Assembly: GCA_024699855.1 (NCBI GenBank)
Contig: JAMPIQ010000001.1
Location: 11,470,001 to 11,534,000 of the forward strand
DNA: 64,000 nucleotides
Direction: 5' to 3'
Origin: Aphelenchoides besseyi
Taxonomy: Eukaryota > Nematoda > Chromadorea > Rhabditida > Aphelenchoididae
The notes beneath the pieces were generated by a model that saw only the letters and a list, made by a program, of their open reading frames with translations, did not search any database and was not told the DNA's origin. The translations under genes and the position numbers were made by a program. Positions 13,801 to 25,800 of this stretch are shown here, piece after piece. How positions within the stretch are numbered: position 1 is the first letter of the stretch; each line of letters starts with the position of its first letter.

Positions 13801-16800
13801 CGGGAATTAAATGTCCATCAGTCGACTCTCAGAACAAACAAATTTATATTTGAATGTTCTCTCACAATCGTTGTTTTTGCTTTGTGATAGTTGTTCTTTA
13901 AAACCTGATCCTCACATTTTAATTTTGCTTCGAAATTCTGGAGCGTGTGTTTTCATCTACAGAAATAGTGTTTCTTATACATGGTCAATGAACCGGAACA
14001 AAGCGATTTGAATCCTTCTTTTTTGGCCGATGATCACTTTGATTCAGATGATTCGTTCGAGGATTGTAGCGACGATAGCAATGATTATCACGACTTTTTC
14101 CGACAACGAAGTTGATGTAATTAATTCCCACCGAGACGAAGAATGCCGACGACGTAATAGGTTGAGGAGAAATTATCCGAACAGTCACAGAATGTCAATC
14201 GTTGGACACTTCGTTCTTACACATTTGAGATGTTTGATTTTATTGAGAATCGTACTCCATTTTTTGGACCAATTCTTTTGCCTTGAGTTTAAATGATACA
14301 GGAAATTTTGCGCACATTTTGATATTAAAAACGAACGTGTTTAGAGGGGTAATTGTGTCTGTAGAATACGAAGTTTCAGAAAGCGAGCTGATTTTGAATA
14401 ACTACATGCTTGGCATTCTGTAGCTGTTCGAATAATTTCTCTTCAACCTGTTATATTCAATAAACTGCACGTGCAACTAACCGAAAAGAATCAGTTCCGA
14501 CGATTTGGATGCGAGTCATCGATGTGGCAACAAACTTTGTTTAAACGTCAATCATCTTTGTCTCGAGAGCAGGCGCGCGAATTTTTCGCGTGAAGAGTGT
14601 TTCAAAGCAGGCCTTTTACTACGACTCTTGCCCAATTTACCTGTTGTTTTTCCGGTCTGAAGCACGTAGAACGGTCAGGGTCCAGCATCGTTAACAAAAT
14701 TGCACTCAGACTCGCACTTATCGATCCGCAAACGGGGCTCATCGGAAAACCAAAGGCCGATTTTCAATTGCCATTTTCGATAAGGAAGTATGCGCGGAAC
14801 GCCGAGCAATCGAATCATATTACCGAACGTGCAATCGATTAAGTCCTGCGCAGATCGCAGTTCGGCAACGCACAAAAACTGACCGTCAATTATAAAGGCC
14901 AAGTAAGTGTGCGCTTATGTTTTTTTAATTGATACGATTGCGTTTAGGATATGCAAGTTGAAATGCAATCGGAGGTTTTTTTGCGAGCTCATAGTGGAGG
15001 GAAGTATTTTATTGTGGTGTGGTTTAGTTATGGAGGTAACAAGTGGAAGACGTAAGTTATCAAATGAGGAACACAAAGTGAACATTCCATTTCAGGAATC
15101 GTCAAAAAGCCGCCAATCGGAAATGCGCAGCAATCACCGTCCACTAAACCAGTGAAACGCGACAACGGACTCAAAGGGCACTAGTACATGCCTTGGGTGC
15201 AATGAAGTTATCACAAAGCGGAAGTTTAAAAATCACCTCAAATTCGTTCATTTGCATACGACCGAATCTGAAAACGATTACAAAGGAAAACTAATCGGTT
15301 TTGTCGTACGTTTAAACTTTTTAATAGTTATTGCATTTCATATTCAGGACATTAGCGGAAGAGTTAAGAAACGAATTGTTTGTCGCGAGTTTAAAAAAGA
15401 AGTTCAATCGTCTCACTTTGACATAAATGCATGTCATTACATGCAATACAAACGTCGACCATGTCCGGACGAAAGTGAAGAGTCGATGGGTAAAATATTC
15501 GTTGTTAATTTTCTCATTCCGATTCTTTGGATGTTGATGAGCAAATCCAACAAACGGAAAATCCTCAACGTTTTGCAATCGATGAAGTGGCCACAAGTTC
15601 GAAATATTCGCGAAAAACTCGTCTAGATCGTAAGTTCTCAGTGTTTAACGAATTGACTACTCAAGTTTCAGAGCCAAGAAACACGACAACTTTGGTTCAC
15701 AGCAAATACGATGGCAGCAAAGTGGCGGATGTTTCTTTGATTGGCGACAGATGTAAACTAATGTTCCGGCTCAAAAAACCCAGTATCTGAATCTACCGAG
15801 TCCATTTTCTAATTGTGGTTACAAGCAAAATCGGTTAAAATTTCTTTTCAATTTCACAATTTAATTTTTGTTTCTCTGAATACTTTTTGTCGTTTTACAT
15901 TCTATTTTGAATAGTTCAAGATCCTGGAGTTAATTTGAGTTCGCTGAATAAAGAAAATCGGAATAGTGAAATGAGATCATATTTTGCCGTACGATGCAAT
16001 TGGAAGTTGTTTCCGGGGGAAAGCTGACCGTTGGTAATGAACAACAACGATTGAGTTCAAAAATCACCAATTTCAAAAAATTGTTGATAGAGGTATGGAA
16101 CCCGAAATGTCCGAGAAACGAAAGACACAAGATGCAAATGCGAATGGCGCGTCGAGCTCAAGATCTTCCGACTTGGAGATGCACCACGAAGCGATGCCGA
16201 AAAGAAATGGGTATTCGAAATTACAGCTGGTTTGAAGGAGCCCGAGTACATCCAAAAGAGGTTCGTTCTTTTGCTCATCTTTTTCATTTTGCTTGTCTTT
16301 AAGGTCTTTTTGTTTTCATACTTTTGGGCGCATGATCTTGCGTCGGTTGATCTAGTCAAGCGCGAAATGCGCCGTTCAGATGGATCGACTTGGAACTCGC
16401 ATACAATCACCGATCATCGAAACTCCTGAGGGAGGGGGGGTTCAGCAAAAGACCCGCAATTATATTCATTCTGCTTTACAACATGTTTTTAGATGGAAAA
16501 ACGAAATCAAAAAGGCAAGTTGAAAGTTATCGGAGACATCAAACGTATTGGTAACATATTTATGGGAATGGGTAATCGTGTGTCCTCGTTGGCAAAAACG
16601 AAATTGCGTTTCGGACACAACACCTTCAAAGCCCAGTAAACCAACGAAAGGTAGGAAAAGTTTTGTGTACGTTATAGTGTTTCGCCATTGATGACAATGG
16701 CAATAAGAATAGCTCGATGGAAATTGAAATGGCGCTTCAAGACGACGAAGAGCAACAACCCGACGAAACATTGGCGCGATAAGTTCTTGGGCCAATAACA

Positions 16801-19800
16801 AATCGCGAACATTTTCAGAATTGTAGTTCCAAAACTTGAACCGGAGGATGATATTTAATTGTCGAATATGAGTGGAACTACGGAGCTAGTTCTTGAAGAA
16901 AACAACACTGACCTTTTCGATAAATTCAACGACAACCCAATCGATGTAAAGTGAAATCTACTCGTAAACGAATAACTTATGTTGTTTAGCACATCCAATT
17001 ATTAGAGTTTACGGAAAGAAAAATGTTGACTTTTTAACGACCGTAAAAGGTGAATTTTTCGTAGAAGTAAGCTTTGTGAGTTCAGAATTTTATTTCGAAA
17101 TTTAAAGAAAATTATTGGGGTGTGTATTTTTTCTCGAGCTCATATTGACGGGAAGTATTTTATTGTGTGGCTTAGTTATGTAGGTGATTAGGTAGTCAAT
17201 AAATTTAAAAGCATTCAACTCCATCAAAAATTGTAACTTACATGCCACTTCGATCACATGCGCTCCAACCATTTCTGGAGTAAATTCAACCCAATATGTG
17301 TTGTCTTGTTGACGATAACAACGAACAGGAAGTGGACTTCGATGTGGATCTGGAAAGAAGAAAGTTAATGGAACGAAAGTAAAGACCGTCGCATTGCAAA
17401 AACAAACATTAAAGTGGACAGCAAAACAGAAAAGTTGTTAAGCATTTGATTAAAAGTTAATAAACAAAAACCCAAGGGCAAAGGAAATAAAAAAGGACAT
17501 CTAAAAGGAACATTAAGCTAAACATTTAGATACGATTATCGTTTACAATTTTCTTACCACTAATTGTAACATCCAAATCGTCGTGATTTCTGTTTCCAAC
17601 AATAACTTCAAATCGTGCAGTTCGTCCACATTGTGCGCTATTCAACGCATCGCCAACTGCTCTGACCGATCCCGAATCGCGTATCATGCATTCGTACGGA
17701 CACTCTGTTGTTTGCTGGTTAATTTCCATTGGAACAAGCGGAACTTACCAGGCAAAGTTACTCCATCAATAGCAACATCAATTAGATATAATCCCGGAAC
17801 TGACGGAACAAAACTGCATGCATCCACTCCGTGTTTCAATCTACGCATCTGACAAGCTACCGATTTGTTGTCGCCGTGAGTCACTTTAACCGTCGCATTC
17901 CCACCGCCTGATTGTCCCCATTCAACTAAAAATAGTCAAGGTTTTGTTAACTAACTTTATAAAACTGACGATTGAAACGCTGTTGAACTCCAACCGGCGC
18001 GTTCACCAACCCGACCAATTGAACGGCAGACAAATCCAATACACGAATTTGACGTGGTGGTTCACTTTTTGCATCTCCTGTTAACCGAATATCAACTGTA
18101 TGAGTTCCGGCGGTTTTTGGTGTCCAATCGACAGCAAAAGTTCGACCGGCAGTTCGATGTAAGGAAACGGGCACCGAACTACCTTCCGGATCTTAAAATG
18201 AAAAAAATGAAAGTTATTTTCGTTTCAACTATTATTACCAGTAACATCGATCATCAATTTGTCTTCTAGTCCCTCAGATAATTCCAATTCGAAACGAGAA
18301 CTTCTGTCGATTAGTGCTCGTTCGGGAAACGATAAGAAAACGACGCCAACTGAATCTGAAGATTCGGCAACGAAGAAGTGTTCTTCGGCAATTGATCCGT
18401 TACGATATAAAATCACGGAGTATCTGCCCTGTTTTGAGACTGTGCATCCGACACGAACACGTCCTTTTTTCTTATCGACATCAAAACTGCATGGAAATGA
18501 TTTTCCATCTCCAGATCGTACTTCTACGCGAATCTCTTCATTTGGAGCAACACGACCGAGTAAAAGATCGAAATCAATAGGTTCACCACATCGTACCGTT
18601 TCGGGAACGGTCGATGAATCGGGCAAAACGTGACATACAATAGGACAGATAGCCAATGAGCGTCCATTTACTTGGATGTCAATTTGATGGTCTCCTGTAA
18701 AAAATAAACACGAAATAAGTTGCGGTTATTTGACTCGCCTTCCTTCTGTGGTATGAATTCGACATCAAAGCCTTCGCCAACTCGAATCAATTCAACAGGA
18801 ACGTTTCGTTTTCCAGGTCCTGCACATAATTGAAGGTGAAGAAAGGATTAGAGGGCCTTCCCTAATGCATTCCTTCCCGCCCGTGTTAGCAAACACAAAT
18901 TCAACGTAAATTAAGCGCCCTGTAGGACGATGTCAAAAAGAAGCAAAAAATCGAAAAGAAACACGAGCGGGTAGTTCGATTAGTGAATGTCAAAGAAAGA
19001 TGTTTTGCGCAAGCGAACTTACCAGTTACAATTACGTTGCAATCGACATTCGGATGCGGGGAATCGATACTGAAACCTTTTGGTCGTCCGACTTGTGCAA
19101 CAGCCAAATCGCCAACAAGTCGAAGCTCATCGTTATCTGCAGGCGGTGGACTTGTGGGTAACGGCGGGATTTGTTGTTCGCTGCTACGTACGGGACAAAC
19201 CATTGGACTTCCTAGAAACGATCATTTTCAAGTGATGTTTGTGTGAATAAAAACAATTTCCAACTTTTTATTTACGAGTTAATCTCACTTCTACTTACCG
19301 GGTACTTGTTCGTTGTTGAATTTGACGCTGATCACATGGTCGCGAGCTTCTTGCGGTGTAAAAGAAACCTTGAATTTTGCTTGACCTTCGGCTTCAACAA
19401 AGTTCGGAACATTTCGATCTTGAACGGAGACGATAAGCTCAAGCGATCCAGCGCCCGCGTCAGCGGCTGATACTAAAGCAACTGATTAGTATTACAATCG
19501 CGTTAAGTGAGTCAATTTTTTGGACTTTGACATTTTGATTCCAGCTTGACGAAAACACAATACGCAACGAGAATTAGCAATGCTTGTTCCAATGAATGTT
19601 AAGAAGCTTTCCGAATCTGTTAATATGCTCGTCATTTCAATTTCCCGCGTCTTCAGACATTTCTTCGGTATGCCAATGGGCACGAGTTTTCCGACTTCAG
19701 TTCGAGAAGGTTATTAGCAAGAAGCTGAACGATTTGATGTTGGTCGCAAAATGGTTTTATTAAAGCGCATCAAAAGGTTAGTTTTTCAAATGAAACAGAC

Positions 19801-22800
19801 ATTAATCTCCTATTTAGCGATCATCACGATTCTTATCCGAATGCACTCGAATTTTTGGAAGCGCGTCTGCAGAAATTCATTCGAAAGACAATGACCCCAA
19901 TAAAAGCGGGAACATTGGTATGTAAGTTTTCCTATTAGCGTTCTTAACTGCGTTTCTAGAAGTCGGCAAACAAGTCGGAAGCAATCTCAAAGGAGTGCTC
20001 GCTCTGTTATACCGAGAATTTCGGTAGTGTCCGTCAAACGGATTAGTGATCGCTGCGAATTGAGGTTCCCTCTGAATAGTTTCGATCAAAGACACCCATG
20101 AAACGTCTTAATTATTCAATTGCTACTTCGCAGTTTGTGTATTTTGAATCCAAAGTTAGTTAACATCCCGTAATCTCCCTACTTTTCGAAAGACATATTT
20201 TCGCAAAACAAACAATAAACGCTTAATACTATTCAATCTAAGCAACAAATTGAACGAGTTGTTCATGCAGATGGTTCACTCAAAAAAAGAACTGACCTGT
20301 AAAAGTACACGGTTGTCCAACAACCGCTGCTTCATCGAGTGAAAGCCGAACACATGATGCATCAAATGCTTTTACACTGAACGGTGAACCGGAAATTGGT
20401 TGTCCCTCATATGTCACTTCTACTTGGTGATTTCCGACGGACTTTGGCGTATATTCGGCAATAAAACGAGCCGAATTTGAATCGTTTTCTGTCTCATCTT
20501 TGTATACAGTGACTGGGACCGGGGTTCCTTTTGGATCAGAAATTGCAACATTTGGTAGCGAAGCGTTTCCACCACGTGTGTCATCAACGTGAATTACAAA
20601 GTTGACGTTTCGTCCAACAGCAACACGATCCAAACCGGGACCCAAGGCCCGCACTCGCATTTGCTGGGTTCCAAGAAGACGACAAAGAAAAGGACTACCG
20701 TTCACAGGTTCGTTGTTGAAACGAATTGAAACGTAATGATCAATCGGTTCACGTGGAACAAATGAAATCTAAAAACTCAAATTACCTGTTTCTATTATAA
20801 TTTTTGTTCTTACATCGTATTTGTGTTGTCCTAAGGCATGAGCCATTGAGGGAATCTTGCCATCATTCACAGATACTGTAAGATAAGAGGTAAAGTTTGC
20901 GGTTTGACAGTTGCGGATTCGGACACTTGCGGACGATGTTTTTGGTAAAACTAAGTAATCTCCAGCCAGTTATAACAGTTTTTGTTTGAGATCGTCGGCT
21001 TAACAGTTATCTACATACTGACCGACATTCCGCTGTTTCAAAACGTAAATTGATCAGCTTTCGTATATCAAATCGTCGTTTGCAAAGGGCTGAACCCTCA
21101 ACTGGAGATCCTCAAACATCTAAATCCGCAAATTTCTCAATCTGCAACTGTCTAATCCGCAAACGTTCTTGTTACCTTCGAGATTGCCTACACCAGCTTC
21201 GGAAGCCGAGACTAAAGCAACTGATTAGTGAATTGTCAAAATAACTCTCGGACTGCACAATTAATCGCTCCGACAAACAAAAAACTGACCAGTGAAATGA
21301 ACGGGCTTATTCACTACTCCATCTGGAATTTGACCAACAACAATACTCGAAGGATCATATGCACGACACGTGAATGGACTTCCAGATACTTCCGAATCGT
21401 TCACATGCAACACAATTTCATGATCCCCAACAGCCGTTGGAACAAATTCAATTCGTCGTGTATTTGCATCCTCTTCAAAAATCTTAGCTGAACAATTCTG
21501 TTTTGCAGAATCTAAACAGCGAATATAAGGATTAGAATGAAAGAGGAAGAGAAGACAAAACGTGCGATTGGAAGAATAGAAATGTGCAAGTGAGTTCAAA
21601 CACGCAATTTCAATTCTTATCATTTTGAAGTAGCTCTTCTACACTGGAACTCACCAACAATCGTTGCTTGAACCACATCGGTTGAATTGGGCAACTGAAT
21701 TTGCACGGTTGCCGGCTTACCAACACGACTCAAAGATGGGATTTTACTAACCACTGGTTTAGATGGTAATCCATTTCGATCCTTTTTAGCTTCTCGTTTT
21801 CGTTCTTTCTCTCGTGCTTTTTCTTTCTTACGCGTACCAGTGGGTCTAAACGATCAATAAAGTAAAGTCGACGAGGAGTTCCTACGTTGTTGCATCATAA
21901 CCGCCAGACATTTGAGCCGCTTCAACAATCTCACAGCGGAACGGTGAGCCTGCGATTTGTTCTTTATTGAATGAGATCTGCACGGTATGTGTCCCCGTGC
22001 TTGTCGGATTGAAGGTTACAAGGAATTTTGCTGTCCCACTTTCCAATTGATTAACGTGTGATGGAATGATAACTCCATCGGCATCCTAAATCTTCATTTA
22101 ACGCCATTACGCATATTGACACAAACTTTGATCGCAATTTCAAGTATCCCGAACCCAGCGAACGCCGCATCACAGGTGAACTCGACCGTATCGTTGACCA
22201 CACTTTGACTTGGAATCTCGCCAACAATAATACGAGAAACATCGTAAACACGAATGGGAAACGGACTTGCTGGATGTGGTTGATCGTTGACGAACGCAAA
22301 AACCTTATGTGTTCCAATCTCCGAGGGCTTGAAACTATAACACCCAATCTCAAATACAAACGTTTGATCTTACATTATCTCGTATGTTTTTCCGGATTTT
22401 TTCAAACGATGTGGTAAATCGGGAACAGAAAGAACCGCCGACTCATCAGTCGCTCGACCACGACTTGGAGCTAAAGCACCAATTTTTTGAATGATAATTT
22501 GTGATTAGCACTTACGAGTTACGACAACACGTAGTTGATCTTCTTTGCCCAGTTTCAATGACTCCAATTTTACTTCGACGTCTTTTCCAAGCCGAACTAC
22601 TTCATGTTCTGAAGTAAATTCGACAATAGAAATTAACGAAAAAAACTTACTACTCGAGAATTTTGATTTGCCGAAATCGAATCCACGATCTGTTGAACGA
22701 TTTCCACGATCTCGACTGCCAAATTTGAGACTCAAACGTGGAGTTGTCGGTTTGGAGGAACGAGAAGCTCCCGTATCGGATTCACTTTGATACTCGTAAG

Positions 22801-25800
22801 ATGACTCTTTAAGATCAGCCGATCGTTGAACTGAATGTTCCATTAGTTTGCGGCGTGTTCCGGGCGTCATTGATCCTGCACCACTCGATTGTCGTTTATG
22901 TCTGAAAATATGAGTTTTGGTGGGGAATACGAAAAGGTCACTACTTTGAAATTTGTTCTTCAATCGGACGCTGATCTATTGCATTATCCAAGGGAACGGA
23001 CGTGAATTCGTTGGTACGATGCAAAGAAGAAAATTCGATTGGTGGTTCGGCATAATCCGGCTGCGGCTCAACATCTCCAATTGGAGCTGGAGAAAATTGA
23101 CTTGATTGCTCGATACGTCGATGTTGGTCACGTGAAGGACGAATTGCCGATGAATCGGAAGTGACTCGATAATCATAACCACTTTCCGATACACCACCAG
23201 TTGTCGGTCCGCTATGACTTGTAAGTGCTTGTGTTTTAACGGCAGTTGGATGAGCATTTCCTTCGTCATCGCGATAAAGACGAACTTCTGCACTCCGCGT
23301 CATTTCAAATTGAGTATCTTCCTGCGGTGGTGCAGGCGGAGCATGAGATGGTGGAACATTTGATTCGTGAACAGAACGACGCCATTCGGGTTCACGTGAC
23401 GATGAGCGAGTGTCTGATTCGAAATAACGATGAGGTCTTGGCGATGTTGCGCTGTACGATCCCAAACCCGAATCAACGGTCGATTCACCAGCTCGATAAT
23501 CGGTTCGTGTATGTGATGCAGTGTCTCGAAGATCAGCTGGATCGCCAAAATATCTGAAATAAAAGAACTAAAGAGTTCAATTACCATCAAAAACAAACCG
23601 TCGAGGTGCATCAGATGATGGATGAGTTGGTGACGATTTTTGGTAATCAGTTCCTTCACCATAATGTGCCACTGTATAGCCAAGGTTTGCGCCGTGAACA
23701 AGACGAGGTGATCGAAGTGCTGAACGTGTTTGTTCTTCATCGCTCGATTTCTCTCGAGTATGAGCTGCAACAAGGCTCGGACTTCGAGGACTTTCTCGTT
23801 GTTGATAAGCAGGAGATGTTGGCGAAGTATCGACTTGTGGCGAACCGGCGGAAAAGTAAGCGGACGATGGCGGTCGTGGCGAAGTACCGCCGGCTACGCC
23901 AACTGTACTTCCGGCAAAGCGATGAGGATGAACAACTGGTGCCGAAACTTGTTTTCCGATACTTTTTTCGTTGATATCGACACGAATCGGGCATCCGTCA
24001 ACCTTCACACCGTTAAAGGTAACATCAATGACTGGAATCCGATAAACGTTTGAACTCTCATTCTATTTACCGTAAGTTCCGACATGTTGTGGAATAAAAG
24101 TAACTAAGCAGCGACCGGCGTCTTGCAATTGCACGTTGTTTGGTACCTTTCCATTGTTCACGGAGATCTCAAGCTGCCCCTGTCCACCTTCTGTTGCCGA
24201 AACTTCAATTACAATTAATGAGAATGAGGTTTACACTTCTTGACTGTTCTTTTCTATTTCAATGTCACTTTTCAGCTTATTTTTGGTTGAGTTGCAAGAT
24301 CTAAGAGTTATCTCAGTGATTAAGGCCGAAAAAATCTACGCTCAAACCGAACTATCGCGGCTACAGGCGTTTCTCTTATCACAGTAAAGACTTCAATCAA
24401 CCAACTTGCTTATTCGAAACAAAAATGTCCAAAATGTTTACGTGATGCGCGTGATTTCCGATTGATCTGCTGAATTCACAACCAATTGCGAAAACGGTGA
24501 TGAGTGTGCAGAATCTGTGAAGACATTTTTACGCTTTTGGTAGGTGATAGAAGAGCTGGGTGTCGAGCAGTCGCATCAACTGCAATTTTCATCGACACAT
24601 TGAATGTTCGAACGACCACTCGATCAATTATAATTGTTAGTCTCGGACATGAGCTCTTAAACGTATAAAAACTCTCGAGTCATTGACGAGATAACAAGTT
24701 TGCACAGTCGGCTCTTTCTGTGAACTCTTTTTGAGTGTTTTTGATGGTCTCAATTTGAACTACACGGCGTGAAGATACACACTTTGCAATGACAATTCTC
24801 ACATAGAAGAGCAAACTGACCTGCAGGAATAACGTAAAGTTGACTCACATAACGTGGACTTTCGTCCATTTTAACAGTACGGAGCAATCGTTTGAAAGCG
24901 AAAGAACCGCGGTTACAATTTCTCCAATAGATTAGTGGAGAATCTTAGCAAAAGGTCATTCCCATTGTTTCTATTAACTGGATTTTAATCGTTTAAGTTC
25001 AATTCAACTTCACGACAACACGATCAGTTTCCTCATAGATTTGCGTTCTCTTTCGTTCAACCGGTCGAACAGTTGTAAACGTGGAACTCAACGCGTTAGA
25101 TTGGAGATCAACGAAGCGGCGAGTGGGTACTTGCCACGCTCGAATAAGTTTGTTCTGCGCTCAAACACTCGAAAATGCCGCAAATCATGAGCCGAGAATC
25201 GTTTACATTCCAAATACGCAAATTACAAGCAAACACGACTCGAGCGTAGAAACCCGAAAATTCTGATCCGCACAAGGCCATCGATGCAAAAAACTATTTT
25301 AATCCGCATTGTAAGTGAATCGTACTGCCAACTAGATGGCTGTAAAAAAGCATCAGTCGGCAGCCGCAGGTATGTATGACCTAGAATCGAGAGAAGAGAG
25401 AACAAATAAACAAAACAGTTGAAACTAGTTATTCCGTTGATCTCGCCGAGAGTCATTAGGAAAGAAAACAATTAGCGCGCAGTGAACGTCGTAAGAAAGA
25501 AGTTGCACAAAAATACCGAAAAGATTTGTAACGCAAAAAACAAAAACGACGATCACTTCAAGCGAACGTGTTTCGATTGAGCAGTGCGCGAGTTTGACTC
25601 CCGTAGTGCAAACATAAGCGACATTTTTTTATGAGCAGTGAAATTTCGAGTTGGGAATCACAGGAGCGAGAATTCCAAAGGTCCCTCTCGCTCGACGTGA
25701 ACCACAAAAGCCGGTGATTTTTTTGTAAACGAAAAGTTGAACCGATGCGGAAAGTGCGCTCGAACCATTCAAACGATTTGGACCTTTGAATTCAAACACG

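Larger units (their letters stand above)
13679..17241 (-). other. Filamin intron carrying opposite-strand insertions
   Basis: The filamin exon ending in VIEVA (donor GTAAGTT at 17241) joins LTDRSNHADAPIAGSPF (acceptor AG at 13679-13680) with the frame kept, so everything between is one 3563-nt intron, about 70 times the usual length here. On the plus strand it holds a C2H2-like zinc-finger reading frame (15030-15790), a transposase-like fragment (15994-16429), several short acidic or Ser-rich frames (13981-14116, 16712-16855) and a pair of direct repeats. It is best read as a nest of transposon debris or nested genes. Confidence 0.7.

Noticed and set aside
14675..14902. 75-codon minus-strand frame within the large filamin intron
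   Set aside because: It lacks splice sites that would fit filamin phase and has no recognisable motif; likely chance or transposon debris.
19492..20250. Plus-strand frames in a filamin intron that look protein-like in places
   Set aside because: Frames break repeatedly and no family could be named; not enough to call a gene, though it may be more transposon debris.
22976..24053. Several long plus-strand frames of 100-120 codons opposite the filamin disordered region
   Set aside because: They mirror a coding region of biased Ser/Arg/Pro composition, which makes antisense stops rare; no motifs or separate splice signals.
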